A program made the position numbers and the translations under genes. Positions 44,942 to 53,513 of a DNA stretch of 64,000 bases are shown here, piece after piece (positions within the stretch are counted from its first letter, which is position 1; every line of letters begins with the position of its first letter). The notes beneath the pieces were generated by a model. That model searched no databases. It saw nothing but the letters and a program-made list of their open reading frames with translations, and was not told the origin of the DNA. The DNA comes from Thiothrix nivea DSM 5205 (GTDB taxonomy: Bacteria; Pseudomonadota; Gammaproteobacteria; Thiotrichales; Thiotrichaceae), in contig NZ_JH651384.1 of NCBI RefSeq assembly GCF_000260135.1, positions 4,448,693 through 4,512,692 on the forward strand, read 5' to 3'.

Positions 44942-45187
44942 TTATCCAAATGTGTAGCCAAACAAATCAATGTCTTCAGCAAAATGGTCTGCGACCAGTT
45001 TTTGGGTATGGGCATCGTAGTAGTCACGATAATCCTTGTGATGACTGTAATTACGTTTTGGCAAGCGGGCGCTAATGCCGAGCCTGTCTTGCGCCATTAT
45101 ATCCAGCGCCTGATTCACTGCTGCGGCAGAATACAGTTCATCAGCTTCAGTCATTGCTTGCCTGGCTTGTGCGGGGGTTATATCCAT
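44942..45187 (-). pseudogene. Chimeric small ORF: Hpt-like N-terminus joined to a sulfotransferase C-terminus
   Basis: The 81-codon frame starts like a hypoxanthine phosphoribosyltransferase (MDITPAQARQAMTEADELY, SAAAVNQALDIMA). After about residue 34 it switches to a typical family 2 sulfotransferase tail (KDYRDYYDAHTQKLVADHF, DIDLFGYTF). Neither half has an active site. It is probably a recombination scar, though the frame is open and has a start, so a short protein could still be made. Confidence 0.6.
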
Positions 45188-45228
45188 GTTTTTTTGCTTA
45201 AGTGTTGTGACGATTGGTAGGGGCAGGC

Positions 45229-46170
45229 TTATGTGTCGATTCGAAGAGGGCGGATACACGGGTTCACCTCATGCATGTTCCCTTCCTGGCCGATATGCCC
45301 GCCATGGTGCAGCCATTCCGCACAGGCAGGTTCCAGCTTTTGTGCAGCCATTGCTTCATAACGTTCCAGTTGTTTGTCGGTCAGCAAGTCTTTCCAGCGA
45401 CCGTTGGTTCCCTTGTTTATCAGGCCGGTTTTTTGCTTGTTTTTGTTGGGCGAACCCAGTTTCCCAGCCAGTTCCAGATTGCGCATGTATTCCAGGGAAG
45501 AATAGTCGCAAACCCTGTCACAAACCGATGCATTCCATTCGCAACCAAGGAAACGGGCAAGCCTTTCCGCTTCGATGGGCTTGTTGTTGATCAGGTCGCT
45601 GTAGTGTATGAGCAGTACATTGGGCTGGTGACGCACCTGCCACCAGTGATTGACATTTTCCCAGAAATCCCAGCGCGGCTTGCCGGTTTCCACCCACTGG
45701 TCCCAGAATTTGCCAAAGTCTGCCGGAATGTTATGGACAGGGGGGATGGGTTTGCCAATGGCTGCAAACTCTTCCGCCATGGTACGGATATGGTTGTACA
45801 GCGACAGGCCGACATCGCGCCCGTCACGCGCCAGATAGATGTATTTCCATTCCTCACGCCAAGGCAGGGCTTGTGGGTGGAGATGGGTTTTCAGGAAACG
45901 CGGGGAGGGCAGGGTTTCGATTGCTTCCGGTGGTGGCGCGTGCAGGCTGGACTCCACCCAGGGGCTCAGGTTGCGCATGGTGTCAAAATCCTTGTCGCCA
46001 TGCAGCAGCAGGTTCACGACCTGCTGGGTCAGGGTAGTGCCCGCCTTGTAACAGGTGGCGATAATGATGTCACCCGCACGGGGAACAACGTGATCCCAAT
46101 AGGTAGAATCACGTAACGGGTCTTGTACGATATGGCGCGTACTGAAAGTATTATCCATCCCTGAATCCAT
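45229..46170 (-). CDS. Sulfotransferase (cytosolic Sulfotransfer_1 type)
   Basis: 313 residues. The PAPS loop is IIIATCYKAGTTLTQQVV, and the 3'-phosphate site is YIYLARDGRDVGLSLYNHI. FLKTHLHPQALPW carries the catalytic-lysine region, and the C-terminal half ends in the RKG-loop-like area (KTGLINKGTNGRWKDLL). This is the best match in the window to the classical phenol/aryl-alcohol-type sulfotransferases, and it lies next to the 4-hydroxybenzoate genes. The start overlaps the previous gene by 20 bp, and the ATG at 46158 is an alternative. A scar of a second copy lies at 37607. Confidence 0.92.
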   Translation of the reverse strand: MDSGMDNTFSTRHIVQDPLRDSTYWDHVVPRAGDIIIATCYKAGTTLTQQVVNLLLHGDKDFDTMRNLSPWVESSLHAPPPEAIETLPSPRFLKTHLHPQALPWREEWKYIYLARDGRDVGLSLYNHIRTMAEEFAAIGKPIPPVHNIPADFGKFWDQWVETGKPRWDFWENVNHWWQVRHQPNVLLIHYSDLINNKPIEAERLARFLGCEWNASVCDRVCDYSSLEYMRNLELAGKLGSPNKNKQKTGLINKGTNGRWKDLLTDKQLERYEAMAAQKLEPACAEWLHHGGHIGQEGNMHEVNPCIRPLRIDT

Positions 46171-47509
46171 CTGAGGGTGGGCGGGAGTGCAGGCTTACCC
46201 ACACGGTTATGCCCAGTAATAGTAATATCGCCAGCCAGGCAAGCCAGATACTGCTGATGCCTTTGCTGCCGTTATCCAGGCTTTCCCCGTTTTGGGCCAG
46301 CAAATCCAGGTAGGGTTGATGAACAGGCGCTAGAGGTGCTTTACCGCTAACCGGGGCGGTGTATAAATAAAGGCTGTTGTCGGCTGGCAGGAAAACCATG
46401 GATTGCAGTGTTTCATCGTTGAAAATCTCATAGCTCCTGTTGGAGGTGTCGAACAGCAGGGCAGATATGGCATTGCCATTTGCCGGTTGGGTGGCACTGA
46501 ATCCAGCAAGCGTACGCAAGCGCTGCCAGCGCACCACATCGTTGGCATCCTTGCAGTTATCAGGCAGGGTCGCCAGCAGGTGGCAATCGACCAGCGCGAT
46601 TTGTTGCGGCTTTTCCCATTGCCGGTTGGTACGTAGCGGGCTGCTCCAGAGGCGGATCTGGGCAATACCGCCTGCCGGGTATTCAAGTACCTGCACGCTA
46701 CGTTTGTCTGCCATCAGGATATTGTTACTGAAGCTGTAAGTTTTGTATTGCAGGTCAGCCGACGCCCTGGTAACGGAGGATGATTTTTCCAGCGCCCGGC
46801 GCAGTTCAAATACGCTGGAACTCAGACCTTTATCGGGCATGTTGACGGAACGGTAAGGCGAATAAGGTTCTGCGCCAAACAGGGATAAAAATAATCCCTG
46901 ACTATTGAAGCCGCTCATGACAGAGACAATGCCTGCAAAACCGATATTGACGATGCTGCGGTCGTCGTATTCATAAACGGTAATGGCTTGCAGGCTGCGT
47001 AATTCGGGGGAACTGTTCCAGTCCAGGTTGCGCCCGACAATCGGCCCGTTTTCCGCCGATGCCTTGCCGAAGGCACCGAATCCCGAACCGTTCGGCGCAA
47101 AGCCCAAGTCGGGCAACAGGTTCAGGATGCGGTATTCATCCAGTGACAGTTGGCCGTCACCGGGCGTGCTGTCGCGGGCCAAAGACCATGCGCCCGCCAC
47201 GCCCTTGAGTTCTTCCTGATATTCCGGTTCCAGCTGCGCCAGTATGGCGGGAAGGTATTTGTGCACAGTTTCATCGAAAGCTGCTGGACTGAACAGGGCT
47301 GCCAGATGAGCGTCGTAACGGCGTTCAATATCGGGAAACAGGGCTTTGGCCTGACGGCCTGTTTCCAGCCCGGTTTGCAGCGGAGGGTGTTCTGTTGCAT
47401 CAATGCGCATGACCGGAATTTTTCCGTCGTCGTCGGCAACTGCCACGGTATTCAGCGACAGGAGGAAAGCGAGAAGGTGGGTCATGCATCTGTACAGGTG
47501 TTTTCTCAT
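46151..47509 (-). CDS. Membrane-anchored NTN-hydrolase-like (C45/choloylglycine-type) protein
   Basis: 452 residues with a signal peptide (HLLAFLLSLNTVAVA), a periplasmic domain and one C-terminal helix (WLAWLAILLLLGITVWV). ENGPIVGRNLDWNSSPEL is the hallmark of acyl-CoA:6-aminopenicillanate acyltransferase/acid-ceramidase-like NTN hydrolases, which act on amides. The segment where these enzymes have their N-terminal nucleophile Cys reads NGSGFGAFGKAS, and there is no Cys anywhere near it. The enzyme may use Ser or be a non-catalytic binding protein. It overlaps the Amt-like gene by 4 bp. Confidence 0.7.
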   Translation of the reverse strand: MRKHLYRCMTHLLAFLLSLNTVAVADDDGKIPVMRIDATEHPPLQTGLETGRQAKALFPDIERRYDAHLAALFSPAAFDETVHKYLPAILAQLEPEYQEELKGVAGAWSLARDSTPGDGQLSLDEYRILNLLPDLGFAPNGSGFGAFGKASAENGPIVGRNLDWNSSPELRSLQAITVYEYDDRSIVNIGFAGIVSVMSGFNSQGLFLSLFGAEPYSPYRSVNMPDKGLSSSVFELRRALEKSSSVTRASADLQYKTYSFSNNILMADKRSVQVLEYPAGGIAQIRLWSSPLRTNRQWEKPQQIALVDCHLLATLPDNCKDANDVVRWQRLRTLAGFSATQPANGNAISALLFDTSNRSYEIFNDETLQSMVFLPADNSLYLYTAPVSGKAPLAPVHQPYLDLLAQNGESLDNGSKGISSIWLAWLAILLLLGITVWVSLHSRPPSDGFRDG

Positions 47510-49395
47510 GCTGTCTGCGGTTGTTTTTTGCGGAACGCCAGCAGCAGCATGGCGACATGCCCGGTAACAATGCTGTAGGCCAATGCGGTGGCGATGCCCT
47601 GCGCCTGTGTCACCAGTTGAGTGAAATCAGGTGCACCGAAGGTATTTTCCGAGCCGAACAGGGCGAAGCTTAAAGCCCCCCAGATACCCGCAACACCGTG
47701 GATGGCAACCAGATAAGCCGGTCGTACCTGCCAGCTTTGTTTGAGAACAATTTTGCGCAACAGGCTGTAAGCCAGGTTCTGTAGCAATCCGGCAATGGCA
47801 CCAATGGTCAGGGCTTCAATAAATGTCACACTTTGGGCACAGGCAGCGATGGCAACCAGACCACTGACAAAACCACCTAATGCACGTGCAATCTGGCTTT
47901 TGTCCGTATGGAAAAAGACATAATGCATAAAGGCTGTTATGCCGCCAGCACTACCCGCCAGTCCTATATTCAGCACGACACCGGGAATTTGTTCGCTGGA
48001 AATCGGCAGGGTTCCGGTCGTGAAGCCAATCCAGCTTATCCACAGAAGCAAGGTTGCACTAGCGGAATACACCGGGTCATCAAATTCCTTGTCTGCTTGT
48101 TGTGGTGGTGGGGACGATTTACCTAATTTCCATACAATGGTGAAGGCAAACCACGCCGCCACTGTATTGATGGTGACTGCGCCTGCCTGATCCACAAACC
48201 CGGCTCCTTCCAGCCAACCTTTGTTGGTAGGGATGAAATAGCTTGACCAGCTCCAGTGACCAAAGATTGGTATCAGAACGACGCCGACGAATAAAGCCAG
48301 AACCAGATGCGCAACGCTGGAAAGTTGCCTGCCGACAGCAATGTAAACGATCATGGCGGCCAACATGGCAAAACCGCTTTGGTAGAGCACAAACTCATTA
48401 AACGGCGTGACAGGTTGCCGGTTAGTATTGATGGGTTCCAGCAAGTAATTGGTTGTTCCAATCAGGCCGGAGCTGGATTCGCCGTACATTAAGCCAAAAC
48501 CGACAGCAAAATAGCCCAGAAATACGCCAAGACAGACCAGTAGTATGCCCTGGTGTTGCTGGGTTCCATCCATCAAAGGCCTGTAATTGTCACGATTGCT
48601 GGAGAGCACGAATGCTACAGGGGAGAAGAACACCAAGATAATGGAAAGCATAATCCACAGGCGATTCAGATCACTACCGATAACCAGCTTGAGTTCCTGT
48701 TTCTGATCAGAGTTCTTGACGCTATCCAGTGCTTTGGAAAATTGGTCTACCTCGTCATTCATGCTGCTGATCTGAATCAGTATTTCATACAGACGGATGG
48801 AGTTGTCCTCGATCAGGGACTTTTGTGAACTCAGGTCGGCAGCATTGGCCTTGATGTCGCGGGTGGCAGACAACAAACCCTCGGTCAGGTTAGTGATACT
48901 TTTGGTATTGGCAGCTACACCGGTGCGGCTTTCATCGAGGCCAGTGTAAGCCTGCTTAATTTTTTCGTCAATCAGGCTGATCCCGTCGCGGATAGTTTGC
49001 ACATTATCACGCGTAAGGCTGGTGGTTTCCTTACTGTTTTCAATCTCGTTGCGCAGAGACTCCAGCGTCTGCTGGATGACTTCGATATTAGCCATGCTGT
49101 CTTCGATTTGAGACTCGGCGTTTGGCTCCGGTTCAGAAGCCGCCGGGGGCTGGGAATCTGAATTTGTATCAGTCTGTTCAGTGGATGGGTTTTGCACATC
49201 CTTATCCGCTGCTGGTTCTGCCTGCTGCTGTTCAGTGGTTTCAGTGGGCGTATCGCTTTCAGCACTTTGCCCGGTAGATTCCGCTTTCTTTTCTGCCAAG
49301 GCAGTAGGGGCGATAAGCATAACCAGCAGATACAGCGCGAACATTGCCAAGTAACGTGTAAGCAGGGAAGAAGAGTGGTTTACAGTCGTTTGCAT
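47506..49395 (-). CDS. Ammonium-transporter-like membrane protein with periplasmic coiled-coil domain
   Basis: 629 residues. A signal sequence (to about residue 34) is followed by a low-complexity Glu/Gln/Ser/Thr linker and a coiled coil (about 85-235, IEVIQQTLESLRNEIENSKE). A multi-helix domain (about 245-620) follows. GWLEGAGFVDQAGAVTINTVAAW and GALSFALFG resemble Amt/Rh channels, whose equivalent region reads DFAGGTVVH; the normal Val-His pair is not seen. Conducting ammonium is therefore uncertain. A sensor role, with the coiled coil contacting the neighbouring binding proteins, is plausible. There is no GlnK gene beside it. Confidence 0.7.
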   Translation of the reverse strand: MQTTVNHSSSLLTRYLAMFALYLLVMLIAPTALAEKKAESTGQSAESDTPTETTEQQQAEPAADKDVQNPSTEQTDTNSDSQPPAASEPEPNAESQIEDSMANIEVIQQTLESLRNEIENSKETTSLTRDNVQTIRDGISLIDEKIKQAYTGLDESRTGVAANTKSITNLTEGLLSATRDIKANAADLSSQKSLIEDNSIRLYEILIQISSMNDEVDQFSKALDSVKNSDQKQELKLVIGSDLNRLWIMLSIILVFFSPVAFVLSSNRDNYRPLMDGTQQHQGILLVCLGVFLGYFAVGFGLMYGESSSGLIGTTNYLLEPINTNRQPVTPFNEFVLYQSGFAMLAAMIVYIAVGRQLSSVAHLVLALFVGVVLIPIFGHWSWSSYFIPTNKGWLEGAGFVDQAGAVTINTVAAWFAFTIVWKLGKSSPPPQQADKEFDDPVYSASATLLLWISWIGFTTGTLPISSEQIPGVVLNIGLAGSAGGITAFMHYVFFHTDKSQIARALGGFVSGLVAIAACAQSVTFIEALTIGAIAGLLQNLAYSLLRKIVLKQSWQVRPAYLVAIHGVAGIWGALSFALFGSENTFGAPDFTQLVTQAQGIATALAYSIVTGHVAMLLLAFRKKQPQTA

Positions 49396-49402
49396 GGTGT
49401 CC

Positions 49403-50254
49403 TCAATCGTTCGGAACTGGTGTTATGGCAGTCGTCGATGCCGACTTTTCGGGCTGCGGCTTGCGTTCATCCGTTTGCTGCTTATCCAGTAAGCTGGAAC
49501 AGGATGCTATCTTACCGCTGGCCTTAATGGCCTTTTCAAGACTGCTCAATAACGCTTGGTCACGTTCCCTTACCGCCAAGGTCATGCTGGTTGCAGGGAA
49601 ATCGGGTTTGCCAACGGCGCTACTCATCAAGCGGGCCGGGTTGGTTTGACTGGCCAGTGCTGTTTTAGCGACTCTGGCCTGAAAAAAAGCCTCATCGGTG
49701 AACAAGGCGTCAATTCTTCCGGATACCAGGTCAAATACACCGCTTTCAAGCGTAAGGTAAGGGTGTATTCTGGCCAGGCTGCTGTATTCGTCCAGTAGGT
49801 ACAGATGTAACAGGGAGCCATGACCCACGCCTATGGTTGTGCCTTTGAAGTCCTCCGCTTTTTTACGTGCATCGTTCTGCCGCTGGAGGAATAATGGTTT
49901 AATTTCGCATAGAGGGGATGTTAGCTTGATGTGGTCAACATCGGGCACAACAAATGAATCAATAATAAGCATGCCTTGTATCCGGTAGGTCTGTAAGTCT
50001 GTCAGCAGTTGCTCGGATTCGCCAGCCACATATTCACAGTCTGCCTTGATTTGGCTGCATAACGTGTTGAGCCTCTCTATCAGGATACCTTTAGGTCGCT
50101 TTTCCTTGTCCAGATACGTGTAAGGTTGACGGTTTTGGACAATGCCTATATAGAGTTTTGTTTTTTCAGTGGTTTTATCCAGGGCATGAGAGGCCATGGG
50201 CAGCATGCAGAGCAAACACCAGATTGCCAGGCTGATAGTGGATAACGTTTTCAT
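49403..50254 (-). CDS. Periplasmic solute-binding protein (SBP_bac_3-like)
   Basis: 283 residues with a signal peptide (AIWCLLCMLPMASHA). The core LYIGIVQNRQPYTYLDKEKRPKGILIERL is the opening of amino-acid-type binding proteins and periplasmic sensor domains. FKGTTIGVGHGSLLHLYL is the hinge block. The C-terminus is a charged, Pro-rich tail. No ABC permease or ATPase accompanies it, and the gene overlaps the next binding-protein gene by 4 bp. A receptor role rather than uptake is inferred. Confidence 0.8.
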   Translation of the reverse strand: MKTLSTISLAIWCLLCMLPMASHALDKTTEKTKLYIGIVQNRQPYTYLDKEKRPKGILIERLNTLCSQIKADCEYVAGESEQLLTDLQTYRIQGMLIIDSFVVPDVDHIKLTSPLCEIKPLFLQRQNDARKKAEDFKGTTIGVGHGSLLHLYLLDEYSSLARIHPYLTLESGVFDLVSGRIDALFTDEAFFQARVAKTALASQTNPARLMSSAVGKPDFPATSMTLAVRERDQALLSSLEKAIKASGKIASCSSLLDKQQTDERKPQPEKSASTTAITPVPND

Positions 50255-52116
50255 TGCGTCGAGCCTCCCCGTATGAGCGGTGAGTCCGAATACAGGTAGT
50301 TATCTGGCGATAGCTCCAGAATTGGTTGTTCAGAAAAGCCTTGATATTGCAGATTGTGTAAATTAACAGTGAGTTCTGGCAGGTTTTTCAAACGTTCGGC
50401 GAATTCGTGTACCTTCAGCCCTTTGAGCAGGCTGCTATAGACGTGCATACCGCTGATCCCTTGGGCATCAACATCCGTCCGTTTGGTTAGGACCAGGCTT
50501 ATGTTGGGGTCGGTATTCCGTTCATCCAGAGAGATGGCAGGTATTTTGAAAAAGGTCAGGCTGCTGTTGAGCCGTTCCTGCAATTTACTGTCGATACCGT
50601 GGAAACTTGGGGCAAGCAGGGCATCGGTGTTCAGTGACAGTGTACCGTAGCAGGCCAGAAGGGCCCGTTCTGTCTCTTTGTTGTCCAGCAGGGAAAAAGG
50701 CACTTCGCAACCAACGATGCTTAGCTTGTGCTGGTTTTCCAGTGTTTGCAGCAGTTCGTACCCGGAAGCTTTACGGCCATCTTCCGTGTTTTCATAGATG
50801 ATACCTATACGATTGAATTTCAGGATGTTCTGTGCAAGCTCCAGCAGATACGTATTATGTTCATCATCATGCATCCGGCGGGTAAAGGCTTTGGGAAAGT
50901 TTGTCTGGGTTTTCTGATTTTGCGTAAAGCGGTCAATCAGGTAAGGGACATGGATAGCGGGCATATCCTGCCAAGCCTGTTCCTGCCAGACTTTGAAAAA
51001 GTATTTTTTACCATTTACGTCACCATACTCATCAAAGGCGTGGATACCCGTAACACCGACCCAGGCAGGCATGTAATGCAAGGTAGTACTTAACAGTGGG
51101 GGGAGTGTGGAACCGGCTTTTTCAATGGCGGCCGCCAGTAACATGACGGAATCGTACCCCTGTGCGGCGTTGTAGTCTGGTTCTGTCTGGTATTTTTCCT
51201 GATATTGACGGATAAACTGCCGGGTAACCGGGTTGCCTTCATCCGGATGGTAAATGGAAGGGATAATGGTATTTTCGGCGGCACTCCCAGCGTTGTCCGT
51301 ATAAGCTGTCTGATTCAGGCTGTTGCTACCGAGAATAGGTTCCTGTATGCCCATTTCCCGCAGTTGTTTCGCCATTAATGCTGCAGCCGGGGCGGAAGAG
51401 GCAATAAATATCGCGTCAAAGGATTCGTTATTGAATTGTGAAATAATCGGGCGGTAATTGCTGTCTTTCTCAAAGAAGGAGGAACTCTTCACCAGCTTGA
51501 TGCCTTGATTAATAGCGGCATCTTCGAATAGGAAGGCGGTTTCCCTATTCAGGTCATCCCGTGCGTATAACGTCACAACTCGTTGATAACCAAGTGTTTT
51601 TGCCACGCTTGCGAGCTGGTCGGCCATGACTTCATTACTGGGAATCATGCGGAACACGTACTGGAAACTGTGTCCGGTCAGATTTTTGGCCGTGGCAAAC
51701 GGCGTCATGAAAACAACCTTGCTGTGTTCATAAATCGCCGAGGCAGGCACAGCAATGCTGGAACGGCGATGCCCCAGGACGGCAGCCACTCTCGGATTGG
51801 CAACAACACGCCGGATCATGGATTTTGTTGCCTCAAATGTATCGCCTTCCTGCTCAATATGAACTTTCAGGTTACGCCCGAGCAATTTTCCCTCGCGCCG
51901 GTTGATTTCTTCTGCTGCCAGCAAAATCCCGTTAAGAAGCTTGTCATTATCTCCCGGTGTCTGCATGGCGACAATTTCAATATTGCCCTGCTCCTGCTGG
52001 GATAATGCCAGACGCTGCTCTCCCATGCCTTCAAAGTCCGGGCTGCACCCACTCAGCAGACCCATGACCAATAGCCAGACAGCAAGTAACCAGATGGGGT
52101 AGCCGCGTGTCATCAT
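50251..52116 (-). CDS. Lipoprotein with two tandem periplasmic-binding-protein domains
   Basis: The lipobox LLSGC sits at about residue 24. Residues 45-400 form a Leu/Ile/Val-type receptor (GILLAAEEINRREGKLLGR, AVLGHRRSSIAVPASAIYEH, FRMIPSNEVMADQLASVAK). Residues about 410-610 look like a second, ABC_sub_bind-like lobe pair (FNRIGIIYENTEDGRKASG, ISGMHVYSSLLKGLKVHEFA). At 621 residues it is far longer than a single binding protein (about 380). Without permease genes, a membrane-tethered ligand receptor is the better guess. It is co-operonic with the SPFH gene through a 4-bp overlap. Confidence 0.78.
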   Translation of the reverse strand: MMTRGYPIWLLAVWLLVMGLLSGCSPDFEGMGEQRLALSQQEQGNIEIVAMQTPGDNDKLLNGILLAAEEINRREGKLLGRNLKVHIEQEGDTFEATKSMIRRVVANPRVAAVLGHRRSSIAVPASAIYEHSKVVFMTPFATAKNLTGHSFQYVFRMIPSNEVMADQLASVAKTLGYQRVVTLYARDDLNRETAFLFEDAAINQGIKLVKSSSFFEKDSNYRPIISQFNNESFDAIFIASSAPAAALMAKQLREMGIQEPILGSNSLNQTAYTDNAGSAAENTIIPSIYHPDEGNPVTRQFIRQYQEKYQTEPDYNAAQGYDSVMLLAAAIEKAGSTLPPLLSTTLHYMPAWVGVTGIHAFDEYGDVNGKKYFFKVWQEQAWQDMPAIHVPYLIDRFTQNQKTQTNFPKAFTRRMHDDEHNTYLLELAQNILKFNRIGIIYENTEDGRKASGYELLQTLENQHKLSIVGCEVPFSLLDNKETERALLACYGTLSLNTDALLAPSFHGIDSKLQERLNSSLTFFKIPAISLDERNTDPNISLVLTKRTDVDAQGISGMHVYSSLLKGLKVHEFAERLKNLPELTVNLHNLQYQGFSEQPILELSPDNYLYSDSPLIRGGSTQ

Positions 52117-53075
52117 GGGCTACTTGTCTGTGAGGGGGGATTTATTTTCTTGTCGTCGTCGGCAGGCGCTCCAGATGCGTTACTGGCAGATCCGTCAGGT
52201 GGTGTAACCGGAGACATCTGATCCGTATTCAGGATAATGGGCAGGCCGCTTTTACCGCTGCCTATCACGACGACTTTCGCATTCGGGGATTTAGCCAGCT
52301 CCTGGGTTGCCTCGATGCCCCTATGTAGCAGGATGGACTCGGTCAGGGATTCATTGATGACCGCGTGATATTCCTTGATACCACCTGCTTCGATTTTCAG
52401 GCGTGCCGCTTCCTCTTCAGCCGTTTTTTTACGGAACTCATAAGATTTCATGAGTTGTTCCTGCTTCAGCTTGTCTTCGATGGCGGTCACGATGTCCGGC
52501 GGAAGCGTAATGCTACGGATGATAATGTCTTCCACTTCCACGTAGTTTCGTCCGACTTCATCCAGGGCTGTGAGGATCGCGTTCGTGAGTAGCCCGGCCT
52601 CATTGGTGTAAATTTGCTCGGCAGTATAATTGCCCAGTTGTTTACGCATGACCGACTCAATCTGGGGCAGAATGACCCGTGTCAGATAATCTGGCCCGAT
52701 GCGCTGATGAAGGATGCCCAATAGCTCGTATTCAGGCCGGTAACGGATAGCCAGTGATAAATGTACGCTCAGACCTTTATTGGTAATGACATCGAACTCG
52801 TGATACGCAACTTGCTTACGCACTTCATATATGTAGACTTTATCGAGTGGGCTGAAAATGTGTATGCCTTCCCCGTAAATCTTGTCGATTTCCGTACCAC
52901 TGAAACGCCGGAACAGAATGGCGGCTTCACCGGGATTGACGGTAATGATAATGCGTTGCCAGAAAAAAACGAAAATGAGAGCCGTAAGCAGAAACAGGAT
53001 AATCAGCCATGGCAATTTACGTCGAAGCCAGTGTTTCAAGTGAGTACTGGCACTGGCAGTTTCATTGCTCTCCAC
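52113..53075 (-). CDS. SPFH/prohibitin-like membrane scaffold protein
   Basis: 320 residues with one N-terminal membrane helix (LPWLIILFLLTALIFVFFW) and a band-7 domain (VNPGEAAILFRRFSGTEIDKIYGEG, LSVHLSLAIRYRPEY). A charged helical region follows (KKTAEEEAARLKIEAGGIKEYH) and then a disordered tail. SPFH proteins oligomerise into membrane rings or patches and organise partner proteins. It is the first gene of the long minus-strand string, downstream of a terminator, so its promoter must lie in about 53076-53150. A role gathering the following receptor-like proteins is inferred. Confidence 0.88.
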   Translation of the reverse strand: MESNETASASTHLKHWLRRKLPWLIILFLLTALIFVFFWQRIIITVNPGEAAILFRRFSGTEIDKIYGEGIHIFSPLDKVYIYEVRKQVAYHEFDVITNKGLSVHLSLAIRYRPEYELLGILHQRIGPDYLTRVILPQIESVMRKQLGNYTAEQIYTNEAGLLTNAILTALDEVGRNYVEVEDIIIRSITLPPDIVTAIEDKLKQEQLMKSYEFRKKTAEEEAARLKIEAGGIKEYHAVINESLTESILLHRGIEATQELAKSPNAKVVVIGSGKSGLPIILNTDQMSPVTPPDGSASNASGAPADDDKKINPPSQTSSP

Positions 53076-53149
53076 AAGAACACTCTGCTGTTGTTTTCAG
53101 AATGGATACCGCAAGTGAGTTGGGGTGTTTTTGGTCACTGGTCAGTATA

Positions 53150-53186
53150 CAAAAACTCCCGCCTGAGAGTACTACAAGCGGGAGTG
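53150..53186 (-). terminator. Rho-independent terminator of the 73-residue gene
   Basis: ACTCCCGC (53155-53162) pairs with GCGGGAGT (53178-53185). On the minus strand the hairpin is followed by TTTTTG. It separates the small membrane-protein gene from the SPFH operon. Confidence 0.85.
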
Positions 53187-53209
53187 TAGATATCTTAATA
53201 CCCGGTTGA

Positions 53210-53431
53210 TCAGGCGGCAGCTGGTGCTGCCTGCACAAGCGCAATATCCTTTTTCTTGAACATCTTGCCAACAGCATAGTAGGCACTCACCCCCAGCAAT
53301 GCCCCACCCGCAGCAGCCATGCCCATGGGGTGGGCCAAGGCAAATGCCTTGACTGCGGTACCAACGTTAGCCAAGGAATTACCAACAGAGGCCAGTGAGC
53401 CACCCGCAGCAGTTGCTACTTCAGTTTCCAT
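53210..53431 (-). CDS. Small Gly/Ala-rich membrane protein
   Basis: 73 residues: an acidic start, a long small-residue hydrophobic segment (GMAAAGGALLGVSAYYAVG), a basic KMFKKK block and an Ala-rich tail. One or two membrane helices are likely. The strong upstream AAGGAG ribosome site and dedicated terminator argue it is a real, well-expressed gene. I do not recognise the family. Its glycine-zipper-like helix and its location beside DUF697 genes suggest a membrane-associated structural role. Confidence 0.6.
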   Translation of the reverse strand: METEVATAAGGSLASVGNSLANVGTAVKAFALAHPMGMAAAGGALLGVSAYYAVGKMFKKKDIALVQAAPAAA

Positions 53432-53513
53432 GATCGTCTCCTTAACATCGCTCGATTTTGATGAAGCTATATTATCGAGTTGGGCTAAAATTTAAGTCAA
53501 GCTGAGGAGCGGG

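Noticed and set aside
47506-49395. Ordinary ammonium transporter amtB
   Set aside because: It lacks the Val-His pore signature and a GlnK neighbour, and has a 240-residue N-terminal signal plus coiled-coil region.
53076-53189. Plus-strand 142-residue ORF over the SPFH gene start
   Set aside because: Opposite-strand shadow crossing a terminator. No recognisable domain.
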